Source of the DNA: Stenotrophomonas sp. BIO128-Bstrain
Lineage (GTDB): Bacteria > Pseudomonadota > Gammaproteobacteria > Xanthomonadales > Xanthomonadaceae
Length of the DNA: 64,000 nucleotides
NCBI RefSeq assembly: GCF_030128875.1
Contig: NZ_CP124620.1
Location: forward strand, 1,488,001-1,552,000
Direction of reading: 5' to 3'
Part shown: positions 26,394 to 34,579 of the stretch, piece after piece
Numbering within the stretch: position 1 is the first letter of the stretch
How the letters are laid out: each line of letters begins with the position of its first letter
The notes under the pieces: generated by a model
Database searches by the model: none
What the model saw: only the letters and a program-made list of their open reading frames with translations
What the model was told of the DNA's origin: nothing
Program-made: the position numbers and the translations under genes

Positions 26394-27577
26394 GTGCTGG
26401 CTCCGGAGGCCGCGGCGGGCGTGCCCGGATCGGCAGCCCGCGCGGCGGCGATCAAGCGCCCCCCCCCGATGCCGCCCGCCACCAGGACCATCAGCAGCAG
26501 GGTGCCCAGCGGCCACAGGGAAACACTCCACGGCGCGCCGACGAACTGCTGCTGGGTCTGCAGTTTGACGTAGGCGGTCAGGGGCAGCAGGGCGTTCCAG
26601 ATGCGGGTGAACAGTGGCGCATCCACCACCGGGAACGTCGCCCCGGAAAATGCCAAGGCAGTCCCGATGCTCAGGCCGATCGCGGAGAGCGCGCTGCCCA
26701 TGTCGCGGGTGAGCCCCACGAACAGCAGCGCCACCGCCGCACAGGCCAGGTAGAACAGCGGCTGGCCCAGCATCAGCAACAACGTGCTGCCGGCGATGCC
26801 GTCGCCACGCACCCGCGCGAGGTAGAGCACGCCGAGCGCCCCATACGCCGAAAACAGCAGGACATAGGGCGCGATCTTGCCGACGATGGCCGACCACGGG
26901 GCGTCGCCGAGCCACGCGCGCAGGTGCCCGTCGCGCACTTCGCGGCCCAGGCTGGCTGCGACCGCCAACGCCAACCCCAGCGACAGAACCGCCGGGAACA
27001 GCAGCGGCAGCAGGAACAGCTCATAGCTGCGTGCCGGGTTGTGCAGGATGTCCGACTGCACCGCGATCGGCGGCGCGCGCAGCTTGGCCGGGCCCACCTG
27101 CTTGGCGATGCGCCCGCCCAGCAGGCGCGCGTTCCAGGCACTGACGGCTTCAACGATGTCGCGCACGGCGGACTGGCCAGTGGTGAGATAGGTGGCGTTG
27201 TAGTACGCGAACACCGTGCCCTGTTCGCCACGCAGGGCGTTGCGGGTCGCATCGCGCGGCACCAGTACGACGGCGAACACGTCCAGCCGCCGCAGCTGCG
27301 ACTGCGCATCGGCCAGACTGATCGGCTGGCTGGCCACGCGCACCCCGGGGCTTGCATCGAGCATCCGGGCCAGCTGCCGGCTCTCGGCGCTGCGGTCCAG
27401 ATCGACGACGGCGATCGGGATATCGCGCATCACCGAGGCCGCGAACAGCCAGGCCATCACGCCCAGCATCAGCGCTGGCAGCAGGGTGACCAGCAGCAGA
27501 TCGGCACGATCCTGACGCAGGTGCTGCAGCTCGCGCTGCAGCGAGGCGGTGATGCCCGCCCACGCCCGGCGGTTCAT
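26390..27577 (-). CDS. ABC-2-type exporter permease (first)
   Basis: 395 residues from ATG 27577, which overlaps the HlyD stop in an ATGA arrangement; an in-frame ATG at 27589 is less likely. Topology mirrors its neighbour: one N-terminal span (LLLVTLLPALMLGVMAWLFAAS), a periplasmic domain starting PIAVVDLDRSAESRQLARML, and five C-terminal spans. The paired DLDRSAxSRxL and DHDQSATSREL segments show the two permeases are ancient duplicates that would form a heterodimeric channel. Confidence 0.88.
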   Translation of the reverse strand: MNRRAWAGITASLQRELQHLRQDRADLLLVTLLPALMLGVMAWLFAASVMRDIPIAVVDLDRSAESRQLARMLDASPGVRVASQPISLADAQSQLRRLDVFAVVLVPRDATRNALRGEQGTVFAYYNATYLTTGQSAVRDIVEAVSAWNARLLGGRIAKQVGPAKLRAPPIAVQSDILHNPARSYELFLLPLLFPAVLSLGLALAVAASLGREVRDGHLRAWLGDAPWSAIVGKIAPYVLLFSAYGALGVLYLARVRGDGIAGSTLLLMLGQPLFYLACAAVALLFVGLTRDMGSALSAIGLSIGTALAFSGATFPVVDAPLFTRIWNALLPLTAYVKLQTQQQFVGAPWSVSLWPLGTLLLMVLVAGGIGGGRLIAAARAADPGTPAAASGAST

Positions 27578-28590
27578 CCCTGCGGCCACGCGAACAGCAC
27601 GCTCATCCCCGGCCGGAAACCTTCGATGGGGGCGACCGGGCGCAGCCGGATCTCGAAGCTGCGCACGTCATAGCCGGACGACTGCCGGGTGGCGCGCCAG
27701 GTGGCGTAGTCGCCCGCAGGATTGATGAAATACACCTCGAAGTCGGCGTCGCGGTCCAACGCGGGAACGCTGCCGTGCAGGCGGCTGCCCACCTTCAGGC
27801 CGCGCATCTGCGACTCGCGCAGGTTCACTGAAACCCACATGTGGTCGATGTCGACCAGGGTGAAGACCGGGTAGCCGGCCGGCACCAGCTCGCCGATATC
27901 GGACATGCGCTTGTTGATCTCGCCGGCCACCGGCGCGCGGCCGTTGACCTCATCGCGGGCAGCGTTGACCTCGGCCACCGCGCCCTGCGCCTGGCGGACC
28001 TGGCCCTGCGCGGCGCGCTTGTCCTGGTCACGGGCGCCGGCCAGCGCCTGGTCGTACTGCGCCCGTGCGGCATTGGAGAGCTCGCGCGAACTGCGCGCCT
28101 GCGCCAACGCTTCATCGCGCTTCTGCCGGGTCATGACCCCTTCGTTGAACAGGTTCTGCACGCGCTGATAGGTCGCCTCGGCCAGGGTGGCACCGGCTTC
28201 GGCACGCTTCCAGTTGGCCTGCGCAGCGCGGATATCCTCGCTGCGTGCACCTTCGTCAGCCTTGTCGGCCACGGCACGCGCCGCTTCCAGTGCACCGTGC
28301 GCCTGCTCTTCCTTGGCCGCCACTTCCGGACTGTCGAGTACGAACAGCACCTGGCCGGCCTTGACCCGGTCGCCTTCGCGCACCTTCAGCTCGGCAAGAC
28401 GCGCGGTGATCTTCGCGGCTACGTTGATGGTGTCGGCGTCGGCCATGCCCTGCAGCTGCTCGGCCGGGGTGCGCCAGGCCAGCCAGAGGCCGACCACCAC
28501 GACGACCACCAGGGCCAGGCCAATGAGGATGCCCGCCTTGCGCTTCTTCGGCGGCGGCGCGTCGGCGGCGGCCTGCAATGTGTCATTCAT
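27574..28590 (-). CDS. HlyD/EmrA-type membrane-fusion protein
   Basis: 338 residues. One N-terminal membrane helix (ILIGLALVVVVVVGLWLAW), a lipoyl half-motif (INVAAKITARLAELKVREGDRVKAGQVLFVLDS), a long coiled coil rich in Ala/Glu/Gln, the returning half (GRAPVAGEINKRMSDIGELVPAGYPVFTLVD) and a beta-barrel (MWVSVNLRESQMRGLKVG). It bridges the inner-membrane permeases to the TolC-type channel. Its first eight bases overlap the end of the channel gene, so the operon order is channel, adaptor, permease, permease. Confidence 0.92.
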   Translation of the reverse strand: MNDTLQAAADAPPPKKRKAGILIGLALVVVVVVGLWLAWRTPAEQLQGMADADTINVAAKITARLAELKVREGDRVKAGQVLFVLDSPEVAAKEEQAHGALEAARAVADKADEGARSEDIRAAQANWKRAEAGATLAEATYQRVQNLFNEGVMTRQKRDEALAQARSSRELSNAARAQYDQALAGARDQDKRAAQGQVRQAQGAVAEVNAARDEVNGRAPVAGEINKRMSDIGELVPAGYPVFTLVDIDHMWVSVNLRESQMRGLKVGSRLHGSVPALDRDADFEVYFINPAGDYATWRATRQSSGYDVRSFEIRLRPVAPIEGFRPGMSVLFAWPQG

Positions 28591-29989
28591 GCGCGATCAC
28601 CTCGTCGCCCCGGCGGCGGAATTCTTCGTATCGGTCCATCTGTCCACTGATCTCCAGCAGCTGTGCCAGCGCTACGTCGTATTGATAGGCGGCCTGCGCG
28701 CGTTCCACCTGCGCGCCCCCCAACCCCAGCCGTGCATCGATCACGTCCAGCGAGGTCGCCTGGCCTTCGCGGAACGCCAGCTCCTGAAGGCGCAGGTTCT
28801 CACGGTTCTGTTCGATGCTGCTGTCCAGCAACAGGAACTGCTGGCGGGCGGTGTCCAGTTCGTACCAGGCCTTGCGAACGCCCAGCGTCACCTGGTTCTC
28901 GGCCTCGCGCAGGCCGGCTTCAGCCTGCTCCTGCTGCGCGCGGGCGGCGCTGATCTGGGCCGGGCGCGAGCTGGGCGAGAGGAAGGTGTACTTCAGGCCG
29001 ATGCCGAACGCCCAGTCCGGATCGGTCAGCATCTCGTCGCGACGGCGGAAATCGTACTGGCCGAACAGGAACACGGTGGGTTTGAGCTTGGCCTGCTGCA
29101 CGCGCACGCCTTGTTCGGCCTGCGCCACCAGGGCGCGCAGCCGGGCGATCTGCGGCTGCCGGGCCTGGGCCTCGCGTTCGAAGGTGGGCAGTGCACCGAT
29201 CGGCGCGCGATGCACGAACAGCGGCGACACCGGGCGGACCTCGCCGCCGCTGCGGAGCAGGGTGGCCAGCGCTGCCTTCAGGGTCTGCAGATCGTTCAGC
29301 GACTTCTGGTAATCGCGCTCGGCCTTGTCGCGGGCCACGTTGGCCTGCAGGCGCTGGGCGCGGGTGGCAAAGCCCTCGCGCTCAAGCTTCAAGGCGTCGT
29401 CGAGATGGCGCTGCAGGCCATCGCGGACATCCCGCCGCACATCGACGGCCTGCTCGGCAAGGCGCTGACCAAAATAGGCCTGGGCCAGCTGCACGCTCAG
29501 CGATTGCCGCTGCGACTCGCGCTCGGCACTGGCCTGGTCGGTCGCGCCGGCCGCCGCCTGCTGCGCCGCCGGGATCAGCCCGCCGGTATACAGCGGCAGC
29601 ACCGCGGTCACCACCGGGCGGGTACGCCAGTCGCGCTCGGTGAACTGCAGCGGCGAATCGATACCGAAGGCTTCGGCAACCGGGGCCAGCGAACCCAAGG
29701 GGAGGGTGAGGGTCTTCTGGAACTGCAGGCGGCGCACTTCACCGGTGATCTCCGGCAACCGCAACAGGCGGGTGGCGTCCTGCAGGTCCTGTTTGTTGCG
29801 CACCGACGCATCGGCGGCGGCCAGCGCATCGGAGACCTGCTCCAGCCGCTGCTGGGACTGCTGCCAGTCCAGCGCGGGGATAGCGGCGGCGCCCGGGGCG
29901 GGCTGGGCGATGGCCAGGCCACTGAAAAACAGCAGGGAGAGACTGGAAAGTCCTTTTAACGCGCGCGTTGGCGGCCAATGCCGGCTCAC
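28583..29989 (-). CDS. TolC-family outer-membrane efflux protein
   Basis: 468 residues if it starts at GTG 29989, which places a signal peptide (ALKGLSSLSLLFFSGLAIAQ) near the N-terminus; the start is uncertain and upstream in-frame codons run to 30091. Two repeats of long helices with TolC spacing follow (SLSVQLAQAYFGQRLAEQAV; AENQVTLGVRKAWYELDTARQQ), each with beta-strand insertions (GIGLKYTFLSPSSRP). It opens the exporter operon, which diverges from the alpha/beta hydrolase gene across about 250 bases containing two dyads. Confidence 0.88.
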   Translation of the reverse strand: MSRHWPPTRALKGLSSLSLLFFSGLAIAQPAPGAAAIPALDWQQSQQRLEQVSDALAAADASVRNKQDLQDATRLLRLPEITGEVRRLQFQKTLTLPLGSLAPVAEAFGIDSPLQFTERDWRTRPVVTAVLPLYTGGLIPAAQQAAAGATDQASAERESQRQSLSVQLAQAYFGQRLAEQAVDVRRDVRDGLQRHLDDALKLEREGFATRAQRLQANVARDKAERDYQKSLNDLQTLKAALATLLRSGGEVRPVSPLFVHRAPIGALPTFEREAQARQPQIARLRALVAQAEQGVRVQQAKLKPTVFLFGQYDFRRRDEMLTDPDWAFGIGLKYTFLSPSSRPAQISAARAQQEQAEAGLREAENQVTLGVRKAWYELDTARQQFLLLDSSIEQNRENLRLQELAFREGQATSLDVIDARLGLGGAQVERAQAAYQYDVALAQLLEISGQMDRYEEFRRRGDEVIAHE

Positions 29990-30038
29990 GAGGGGGCAGC
30001 TCCGTGGGGTGTGACGGCAAGAGGGTAGTGTGCGTCGC

Positions 30039-30057
30039 GTGAAGTGCGGGTCTTCAC
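30039..30057. promoter_or_regulatory. Dyad GTGAAG-N7-CTTCAC in the divergent exporter/hydrolase region
   Basis: Perfect six-base arms separated by seven bases, located about 50 bases before the TolC-type gene and 180 before the hydrolase. It differs from the TTCTC dyads found at the peptide-locus promoters, so it may serve the exporter operon separately. The binding protein is unknown. Confidence 0.4.
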
Positions 30058-30097
30058 AACGGTGACCGTGGGAACCCGGACAGTGGCGCACTGCACA

Positions 30098-30139
30098 TTG
30101 ACAATTCTCCTATCAGGACGTTTATATCCCATTCGGGAT
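30098..30139 (+). promoter_or_regulatory. Regulon promoter 1: TTGACA / TTTATA with overlapping dyads (hydrolase operon)
   Basis: A -35 TTGACA (30098-30103), 17-base spacer and -10 TTTATA (30121-30126). The spacer holds ATTCTCCTATCAGGA, with TCCT-ATC-AGGA as a perfect short dyad at 30109-30118 region. Just past the -10 is ATCCC-ATTC-GGGAT, a second perfect dyad. The first 12 bases (TTGACAATTCTC) differ by one from the promoters at 34438 and 35629. Operators inside the spacer normally mean repression by a dimer. Confidence 0.75.
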
Positions 30140-30236
30140 GATTGTCTGCCGCATGGGGTGGTCCTCCCTTGAACGCCGCGCGAGACGGAACCGCGGGGCG
30201 ATACGCGCTTCAGTACGCCCTTCAAGAGAGCACGAC

Positions 30237-31295
30237 ATGACAGCAGTAAAGGGTTGGCGGCGGTTTTGGCGATGGGTGAAGTGGATCCTGCTGGGTCTGT
30301 TGGCGCTCGTGATTCTCCTCACCCTGGTGGGCGTCGTGTACGAGGCGCTGGCGCGCCGGAACGCGGCGGACGCGCACCCGCTGCGCGGCGAACTGGTCGA
30401 CATCGGCGGGCGGCAGATGCATATCGAGTGCCGGGGCAGCGGCTCGCCGACGGTGATCTTCGAATCCGGCCTGGGCACGGGCGGCACGCTCGACTGGACC
30501 CGCGTGCACGACCGGATCGCCCGCTTTACCCGTGCCTGCGCCTACGACCGTGCCGGCATCATGCGCAGCGACGCAAAGGATTCCCCGCAGCGTGCATCGG
30601 CCGTGGCTGATGATCTGCATGCGTTGTTGAAGGGCGCCGGCATCACCGATCCGCTGGTGCTGGTCGGCCATTCGATCGGCGGGCCCTACATCCGGACCTA
30701 TGTGGGTCGCTACGGTGATCAGGTCGCCGGGCTGGTGATGGTCGACCCCTCGCATCCAGATCAGATCGCCCGGCTTGGCAGCGTGGTCAGCATCAACGTC
30801 CACCCGAAGAAGGTGTCGTTGTTGATGCATACCGCGACGGCACTGTCGCGGACCGGCCTGGTGCGCTTCCTGTTCTCGCGCGCCGATCATGGTCCCCGCC
30901 CCGAGGATGAGGCGGCGGAGATCACCGCCTTCTCCAGTGCGTCGGTCAAGGGCGCGACCGCCGAAGTGGATGGTTTCGACCGCACCATGGACGATGCCCG
31001 CGCGGTCACCTCGTTTGGCGATCGCCCGGTGATCGTGCTGACCGCGCTGAAGCCGTTCAAGCCCGAGGAGCTGGAAAAGATGGGCCTGACCGCGGAGGAG
31101 GGCGCCCGGTTCAAGCAGGAATGGCGCACCTTGCATGCCGAGCAGGCCGCCATGTCCAGCCGCGGGCAGCAACAGATCGTGAGCGACGCCGGCCATTACA
31201 TCCAGATCGATCAGCCGGATCGGGTGGTGGACGCGGTTCGTGAGGTCGTGGATGACGTGCGTGCAGACGCGCGTACCGACAAGGAGATGAAATGA
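30237..31295 (+). CDS. Membrane-anchored alpha/beta hydrolase
   Basis: 352 residues from ATG 30237, AGAG ribosome site upstream. An N-terminal helix (WVKWILLGLLALVILLTLVGVVY) anchors the protein with the enzyme on the periplasmic face. Hydrolase motifs: FESGLGTGGTLDW oxyanion strand, CAYDRAGI, nucleophile elbow GHSIGG, acid region VIVLTALK and the C-terminal His in DAGHYIQIDQ. Esterase, amidase or acyl-peptide hydrolase activity is possible. First gene of a three-gene unit (the next ATG overlaps its stop) under promoter 1. Confidence 0.88.
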   Translation: MTAVKGWRRFWRWVKWILLGLLALVILLTLVGVVYEALARRNAADAHPLRGELVDIGGRQMHIECRGSGSPTVIFESGLGTGGTLDWTRVHDRIARFTRACAYDRAGIMRSDAKDSPQRASAVADDLHALLKGAGITDPLVLVGHSIGGPYIRTYVGRYGDQVAGLVMVDPSHPDQIARLGSVVSINVHPKKVSLLMHTATALSRTGLVRFLFSRADHGPRPEDEAAEITAFSSASVKGATAEVDGFDRTMDDARAVTSFGDRPVIVLTALKPFKPEELEKMGLTAEEGARFKQEWRTLHAEQAAMSSRGQQQIVSDAGHYIQIDQPDRVVDAVREVVDDVRADARTDKEMK

Positions 31296-32914
31296 TGAAG
31301 CGCACTCTGCTCTGGGCCGGTGTGTCGATGCTGTTCGCCGCCCATGCGGCTGCTGCCGACTATGACCTGGTGATCCGTGGCGGCCGCGTACTGGACGGTG
31401 CCGGCAACCCCTGGGTCCGTGCCGATGTGGCGGTCAAGGACGGGCGGGTCGCACGGGTCGGCCAGGTGCCGGGGACCGGCACCCGCGAGATCGACGCGCG
31501 CGGGCGGTATGTGTCGCCGGGCTTCATCGACATGATGGACCAGTCCGGCGCGGCGCTGCTCAAGGATGGCGCCGCGGAGAACAAGCTCCGCATGGGCGTG
31601 ACCACGCTGATCGGCGGCGAGGGCGGACCGCCGGTGCCTGCGGCGGGCATGCCGGGATACTTCAAGCAGCTGGAGACGCAGGGCATCGCGGTCAACTTCG
31701 GCACCTACTACTCCTCTACCCAGGCCCGCGTGCATGTCATGGGCGATGCCGCCGGTGCCCCGACCCGCAAGCAGCTGGATGCCATGGGCGAGCAGGTCAA
31801 GATCGCGATGGAGGCCGGTGCGTTCGGTATCTCCAGCGCGTTGATCTATGCGCCCAGCAGCTTCCAGAGCACCTCGGATCTCATTTCGCTGGCCAAGGTG
31901 GCCGCGCAATGCGATGGCTTCTACGCCACCCATATGCGTGACGAAAGCGAGGGCGTGGTCAAGGCGATCGAAGAAGCGATCGAGATCGGTGAAAAGGGCG
32001 GCGTGAAGGTGGAGATCTTCCACTTGAAGGCGGCCTATGCACCGGAGTGGGGCAAGCTGATGCCGCAGGCGCTGGCCACGATCAATGCGGCGCGCGACCG
32101 CGGTGTCGATGTCGCCGCGGATCTGTACCCATATACCGCCGGCGGCACCGGGCTGGAGATCATCGCGCCGAGCTGGGTCTGGGCCGATGGGCTCGAGAAG
32201 GGCATCGAGCGCGTGCGCGATCCGAAGGTACGCGAACGCATGAAGAAGGAAGTCGCCGCTGGATCGATGCCCGGCTGGTCGAACCTGGTGCACGCCTCGG
32301 GCGGTTTCCAGAACGTGCGCCTGGCCAACAGCTTCAGTGACAAGTACCGGCACTTCCACGGCAGGACGCTCGCCGAGATCGGTGCCGAACTGATTCTGGA
32401 CCCGGCCGATGCGGCCTGGGATATCGCGCTCGAAGGGCTGCCCAACCGCGCGGTCGCGCTGTATTTCATGATCAGCGAGCAGGATGTGCAGCTCGCGCTG
32501 CGCCAGCCCTGGGTCAGCATCGGCAGTGATGCCGCGGCGGCGGTGAACTACGGCAGCGAAGGTGCCATCGGCCTGCCGCACCCGCGCGCCTACGGCACCT
32601 TCCCGCGGATCATCGCCGAGTATGTGAAGCGGAACCAGGTGCTGACGCTGGAGGATGCCGTCCGCAAAATGACCGGCTGGCCCGCGCAGCGGATGGGCTT
32701 GAGCGACCGCGGGCTGATCCGTGAGGGCATGCGCGCGGACATCGTGCTGTTCGATCTGGACACGCTGGACGATGTGGCGAGCTGGGATGCACCGGCCGGC
32801 GCGCCGACCGGCATCGAGACCGTCATCGTCAACGGCGTGGTGAGTTTCGAGGGTGGCAGGCACACCGGCGCCCGGGCGGGCTCGGCGCTGCGCCACGCCT
32901 GCCACACGCGCTGA
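31292..32914 (+). CDS. Secreted N-acyl-D-amino-acid deacylase-like amidohydrolase
   Basis: 540 residues; ATG 31292 overlaps the hydrolase stop, and ATG 31295 is equally placed after AAGGAG. Signal peptide MKRTLLWAGVSMLFAAHAAAA. Amidohydrolase barrel entrance DLVIRGGRVLDGAGNP, then PGFIDMMDQSG where classical D-aminoacylases have the metal HxH, GVTTLIGGEGG where they have the Cys ligand, and conserved His214 (THMRDES) and His244 (IFHLK), spaced 30 residues as in the A. faecalis enzyme. The final IGSDAA Asp is present. It probably removes acyl groups from N-acyl-D-amino acids or acyl peptides in the periplasm; the altered metal site makes exact activity uncertain. Confidence 0.85.
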   Translation: MMKRTLLWAGVSMLFAAHAAAADYDLVIRGGRVLDGAGNPWVRADVAVKDGRVARVGQVPGTGTREIDARGRYVSPGFIDMMDQSGAALLKDGAAENKLRMGVTTLIGGEGGPPVPAAGMPGYFKQLETQGIAVNFGTYYSSTQARVHVMGDAAGAPTRKQLDAMGEQVKIAMEAGAFGISSALIYAPSSFQSTSDLISLAKVAAQCDGFYATHMRDESEGVVKAIEEAIEIGEKGGVKVEIFHLKAAYAPEWGKLMPQALATINAARDRGVDVAADLYPYTAGGTGLEIIAPSWVWADGLEKGIERVRDPKVRERMKKEVAAGSMPGWSNLVHASGGFQNVRLANSFSDKYRHFHGRTLAEIGAELILDPADAAWDIALEGLPNRAVALYFMISEQDVQLALRQPWVSIGSDAAAAVNYGSEGAIGLPHPRAYGTFPRIIAEYVKRNQVLTLEDAVRKMTGWPAQRMGLSDRGLIREGMRADIVLFDLDTLDDVASWDAPAGAPTGIETVIVNGVVSFEGGRHTGARAGSALRHACHTR

Positions 32915-32951
32915 TCCACGTGCGCGTCAAACCAACTTCAGGACCCACCTC

Positions 32952-34394
32952 ATGATTCGATACTCCTCCCGCTGCAGCCTTCTGGCCCTGGCGCTCGCCG
33001 CCTCCGCGCCGGTGCTGGCGGCCGCACCGCCGATCACCAGCGCGGACGATCTGGGTACCGCGGTCTCGGCGCAGCTTGCGTGCGCCGGCATTTTCGTGGC
33101 CAACCGCACCGAAGCCGACGTCCTGCGCGATGACGTGCATGCGCTGGCGCCTTTCACCAGAACGGTCGCGCTGTCGGTGGATCGCAAGGCCGGGACGGTC
33201 ACCGCCTCCGCGCCCGGCACGCCGACCCGTACCGCGCTGTATCGCCCGGCGGTCGGCTGCACCCTGACCACCGGGGATGTTCCGTTGAAGGCCCTCAAGA
33301 CGCAGGCGGGGCGGCTCAAACCGCTTGCTCCCTTGTCGGCGCGCCCCTGGCCCCAGGGCGACACGCCCGTGCCGGCGCTGCAGGCGGCGGCTGAAGCGAA
33401 ACTTGACCGGGCTGCACTCGATGCCGCGGTCAGCGCCGCCTTTGATGAGCAGAACGTCGGCGGCTATCCCGACACGCGGGCGATCGTGGTGGTGCAGGGC
33501 GGGGCGATCGTCGCCGAGCGCTATGCGCCCGGCTTCAACCAGAGCACGCGCATGCTGGGCTGGTCGGCGACCAAGAGCATCATGGGCACCCTGGTCGGCC
33601 TGTTGGTCGATGACGGCGTGCTCAAGCTGGATGAGCCGGCACCGGTGCCCGAGTGGAAGGGCGCCGGCGACCCGCGCGGCGCGATCACGCTGCGCCAATT
33701 GCTGACGATGTCCAGCGGGCTCACCTTCGTGGAGAGTTACAAGCCCGGTAACGACTCGATCAAGATGTTGTTCGAGGCCGGCGACATGGGGGCGCTTGCC
33801 GCTGCGTTGCCGCTGGAGCACGCGCCGGGAACCTTCTGGAGCTATTCGTCCGGCACGACCAACATCCTGTCGCGGATCGTCTTCGAGGCGACCGGTGGGA
33901 CGCTGGAAGGCATGACCCGGTTTGCACAGACGCGGCTGTTCGAGCCCGCAGGGATGCGCAGTGCACTGATCGAGCCGGATGAATCGGGTGTGCTGGTCGG
34001 CAGCTCGTACGGGTACGCGACGGCACGCGATTGGGCGCGGTACGGACTGCTGCATCTGAACCACGGCGAGGCGGGCGGCAAGCGGCTGCTGTCGCAGCAA
34101 TGGCTCGACTTCGCGGTGACACCGACCCCGGCCTCACCGCGGCCCTCGTACGGCGCGCAGCTGTGGTTGAACCGGGCCGAAGCCGGCGGAGAAGGACGCA
34201 AGGTGCTGCAGGATGTCGCGACAGATGCCTTCATGGCGATGGGCCATAACCACCAGATCGTGGCCGTGATTCCCTCGCAGGATGCGGTGATCGTGCGCCT
34301 GGGCTGGACGCCCGAAGGCCAGAAGTTCGACTGGAACAAGTACCTCTCGCAGATCGCGGCCGCGCTTGCGCCCGGCGCTCCCGCCGCAAAGTAA
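32952..34394 (+). CDS. Secreted serine hydrolase of the NylB/EstB (beta-lactamase fold) type
   Basis: 480 residues from ATG 32952. Signal peptide ends at about ALAAAP (VLAAAPPITS). An N-terminal region of about 130 residues with paired Cys (LACAG and GCTL) is followed by the catalytic domain: Ser205-A-T-K208 in GWSATKSIMG, YSSGTTN near the YxN position, and a terminal GHNHQIVAV strand in the HxG role. The GWSATKS motif is that of 6-aminohexanoate-dimer hydrolase and related esterases that cleave amides and D-peptides. Third gene of the hydrolase operon and followed by a GC-rich terminator hairpin. Confidence 0.87.
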   Translation: MIRYSSRCSLLALALAASAPVLAAAPPITSADDLGTAVSAQLACAGIFVANRTEADVLRDDVHALAPFTRTVALSVDRKAGTVTASAPGTPTRTALYRPAVGCTLTTGDVPLKALKTQAGRLKPLAPLSARPWPQGDTPVPALQAAAEAKLDRAALDAAVSAAFDEQNVGGYPDTRAIVVVQGGAIVAERYAPGFNQSTRMLGWSATKSIMGTLVGLLVDDGVLKLDEPAPVPEWKGAGDPRGAITLRQLLTMSSGLTFVESYKPGNDSIKMLFEAGDMGALAAALPLEHAPGTFWSYSSGTTNILSRIVFEATGGTLEGMTRFAQTRLFEPAGMRSALIEPDESGVLVGSSYGYATARDWARYGLLHLNHGEAGGKRLLSQQWLDFAVTPTPASPRPSYGAQLWLNRAEAGGEGRKVLQDVATDAFMAMGHNHQIVAVIPSQDAVIVRLGWTPEGQKFDWNKYLSQIAAALAPGAPAAK

Positions 34395-34416
34395 CCAGAA
34401 AAGCAGGGAAAGGGGA

Positions 34417-34436
34417 GGGCGCCGAACCCGGCGCCC
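34417..34436 (+). terminator. GC-rich hairpin after the serine hydrolase gene
   Basis: A perfect 8-bp stem GGGCGCCG / CGGCGCCC with an AACC loop begins 23 bases after the stop. It is followed at once by the TTGACA of promoter 2, so the end of one unit and the start of the next are nearly joined. There is no clear T-run. Confidence 0.6.
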
Positions 34437-34437
34437 G

Positions 34438-34495
34438 TTGACAGTTCTCTTATGAGAGAACTAATGTCTCAATGTGAGAATTCCTCACCATGAGG
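34438..34495 (+). promoter_or_regulatory. Regulon promoter 2 with three consecutive perfect dyads (epimerase)
   Basis: TTGACA (34438-34443) followed by GTTCTCT-TATG-AGAGAAC (34444-34461), a perfect 7+7 dyad filling the spacer; the -10 is CTAATG or TAATGT at 34461-34467. Two more dyads follow: TCTCA-ATG-TGAGA (34467-34479) and CCTCA-CCA-TGAGG (34483-34495). The stacked sites could bind several repressor dimers. The shared TTGACArTTCTC head ties this promoter to those at 30098 and 35629. Confidence 0.8.
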
Positions 34496-34507
34496 CAGGG
34501 AAACCAG

Positions 34508-34579
34508 ATGTGCTTGATCCAGCTGTTGGGAACGTCCCCGTTGACGCGTGACCGTGCCGCAACCGGGGCGCACGTCTGA
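34508..34579 (+). CDS. Putative 23-residue leader peptide coupled to the epimerase
   Basis: ATG 34508 follows AGGCAGGG with seven bases spacing, a better ribosome site than the epimerase has itself. The frame (MCLIQLLGTSPLTRDRAATGAHV) ends in TGA whose A begins the epimerase ATG (TGATG). Coupled re-initiation is the simplest reading. It may be a mere translational aid; no signal or run of one amino acid hints at attenuation. Confidence 0.45.
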   Translation: MCLIQLLGTSPLTRDRAATGAHV

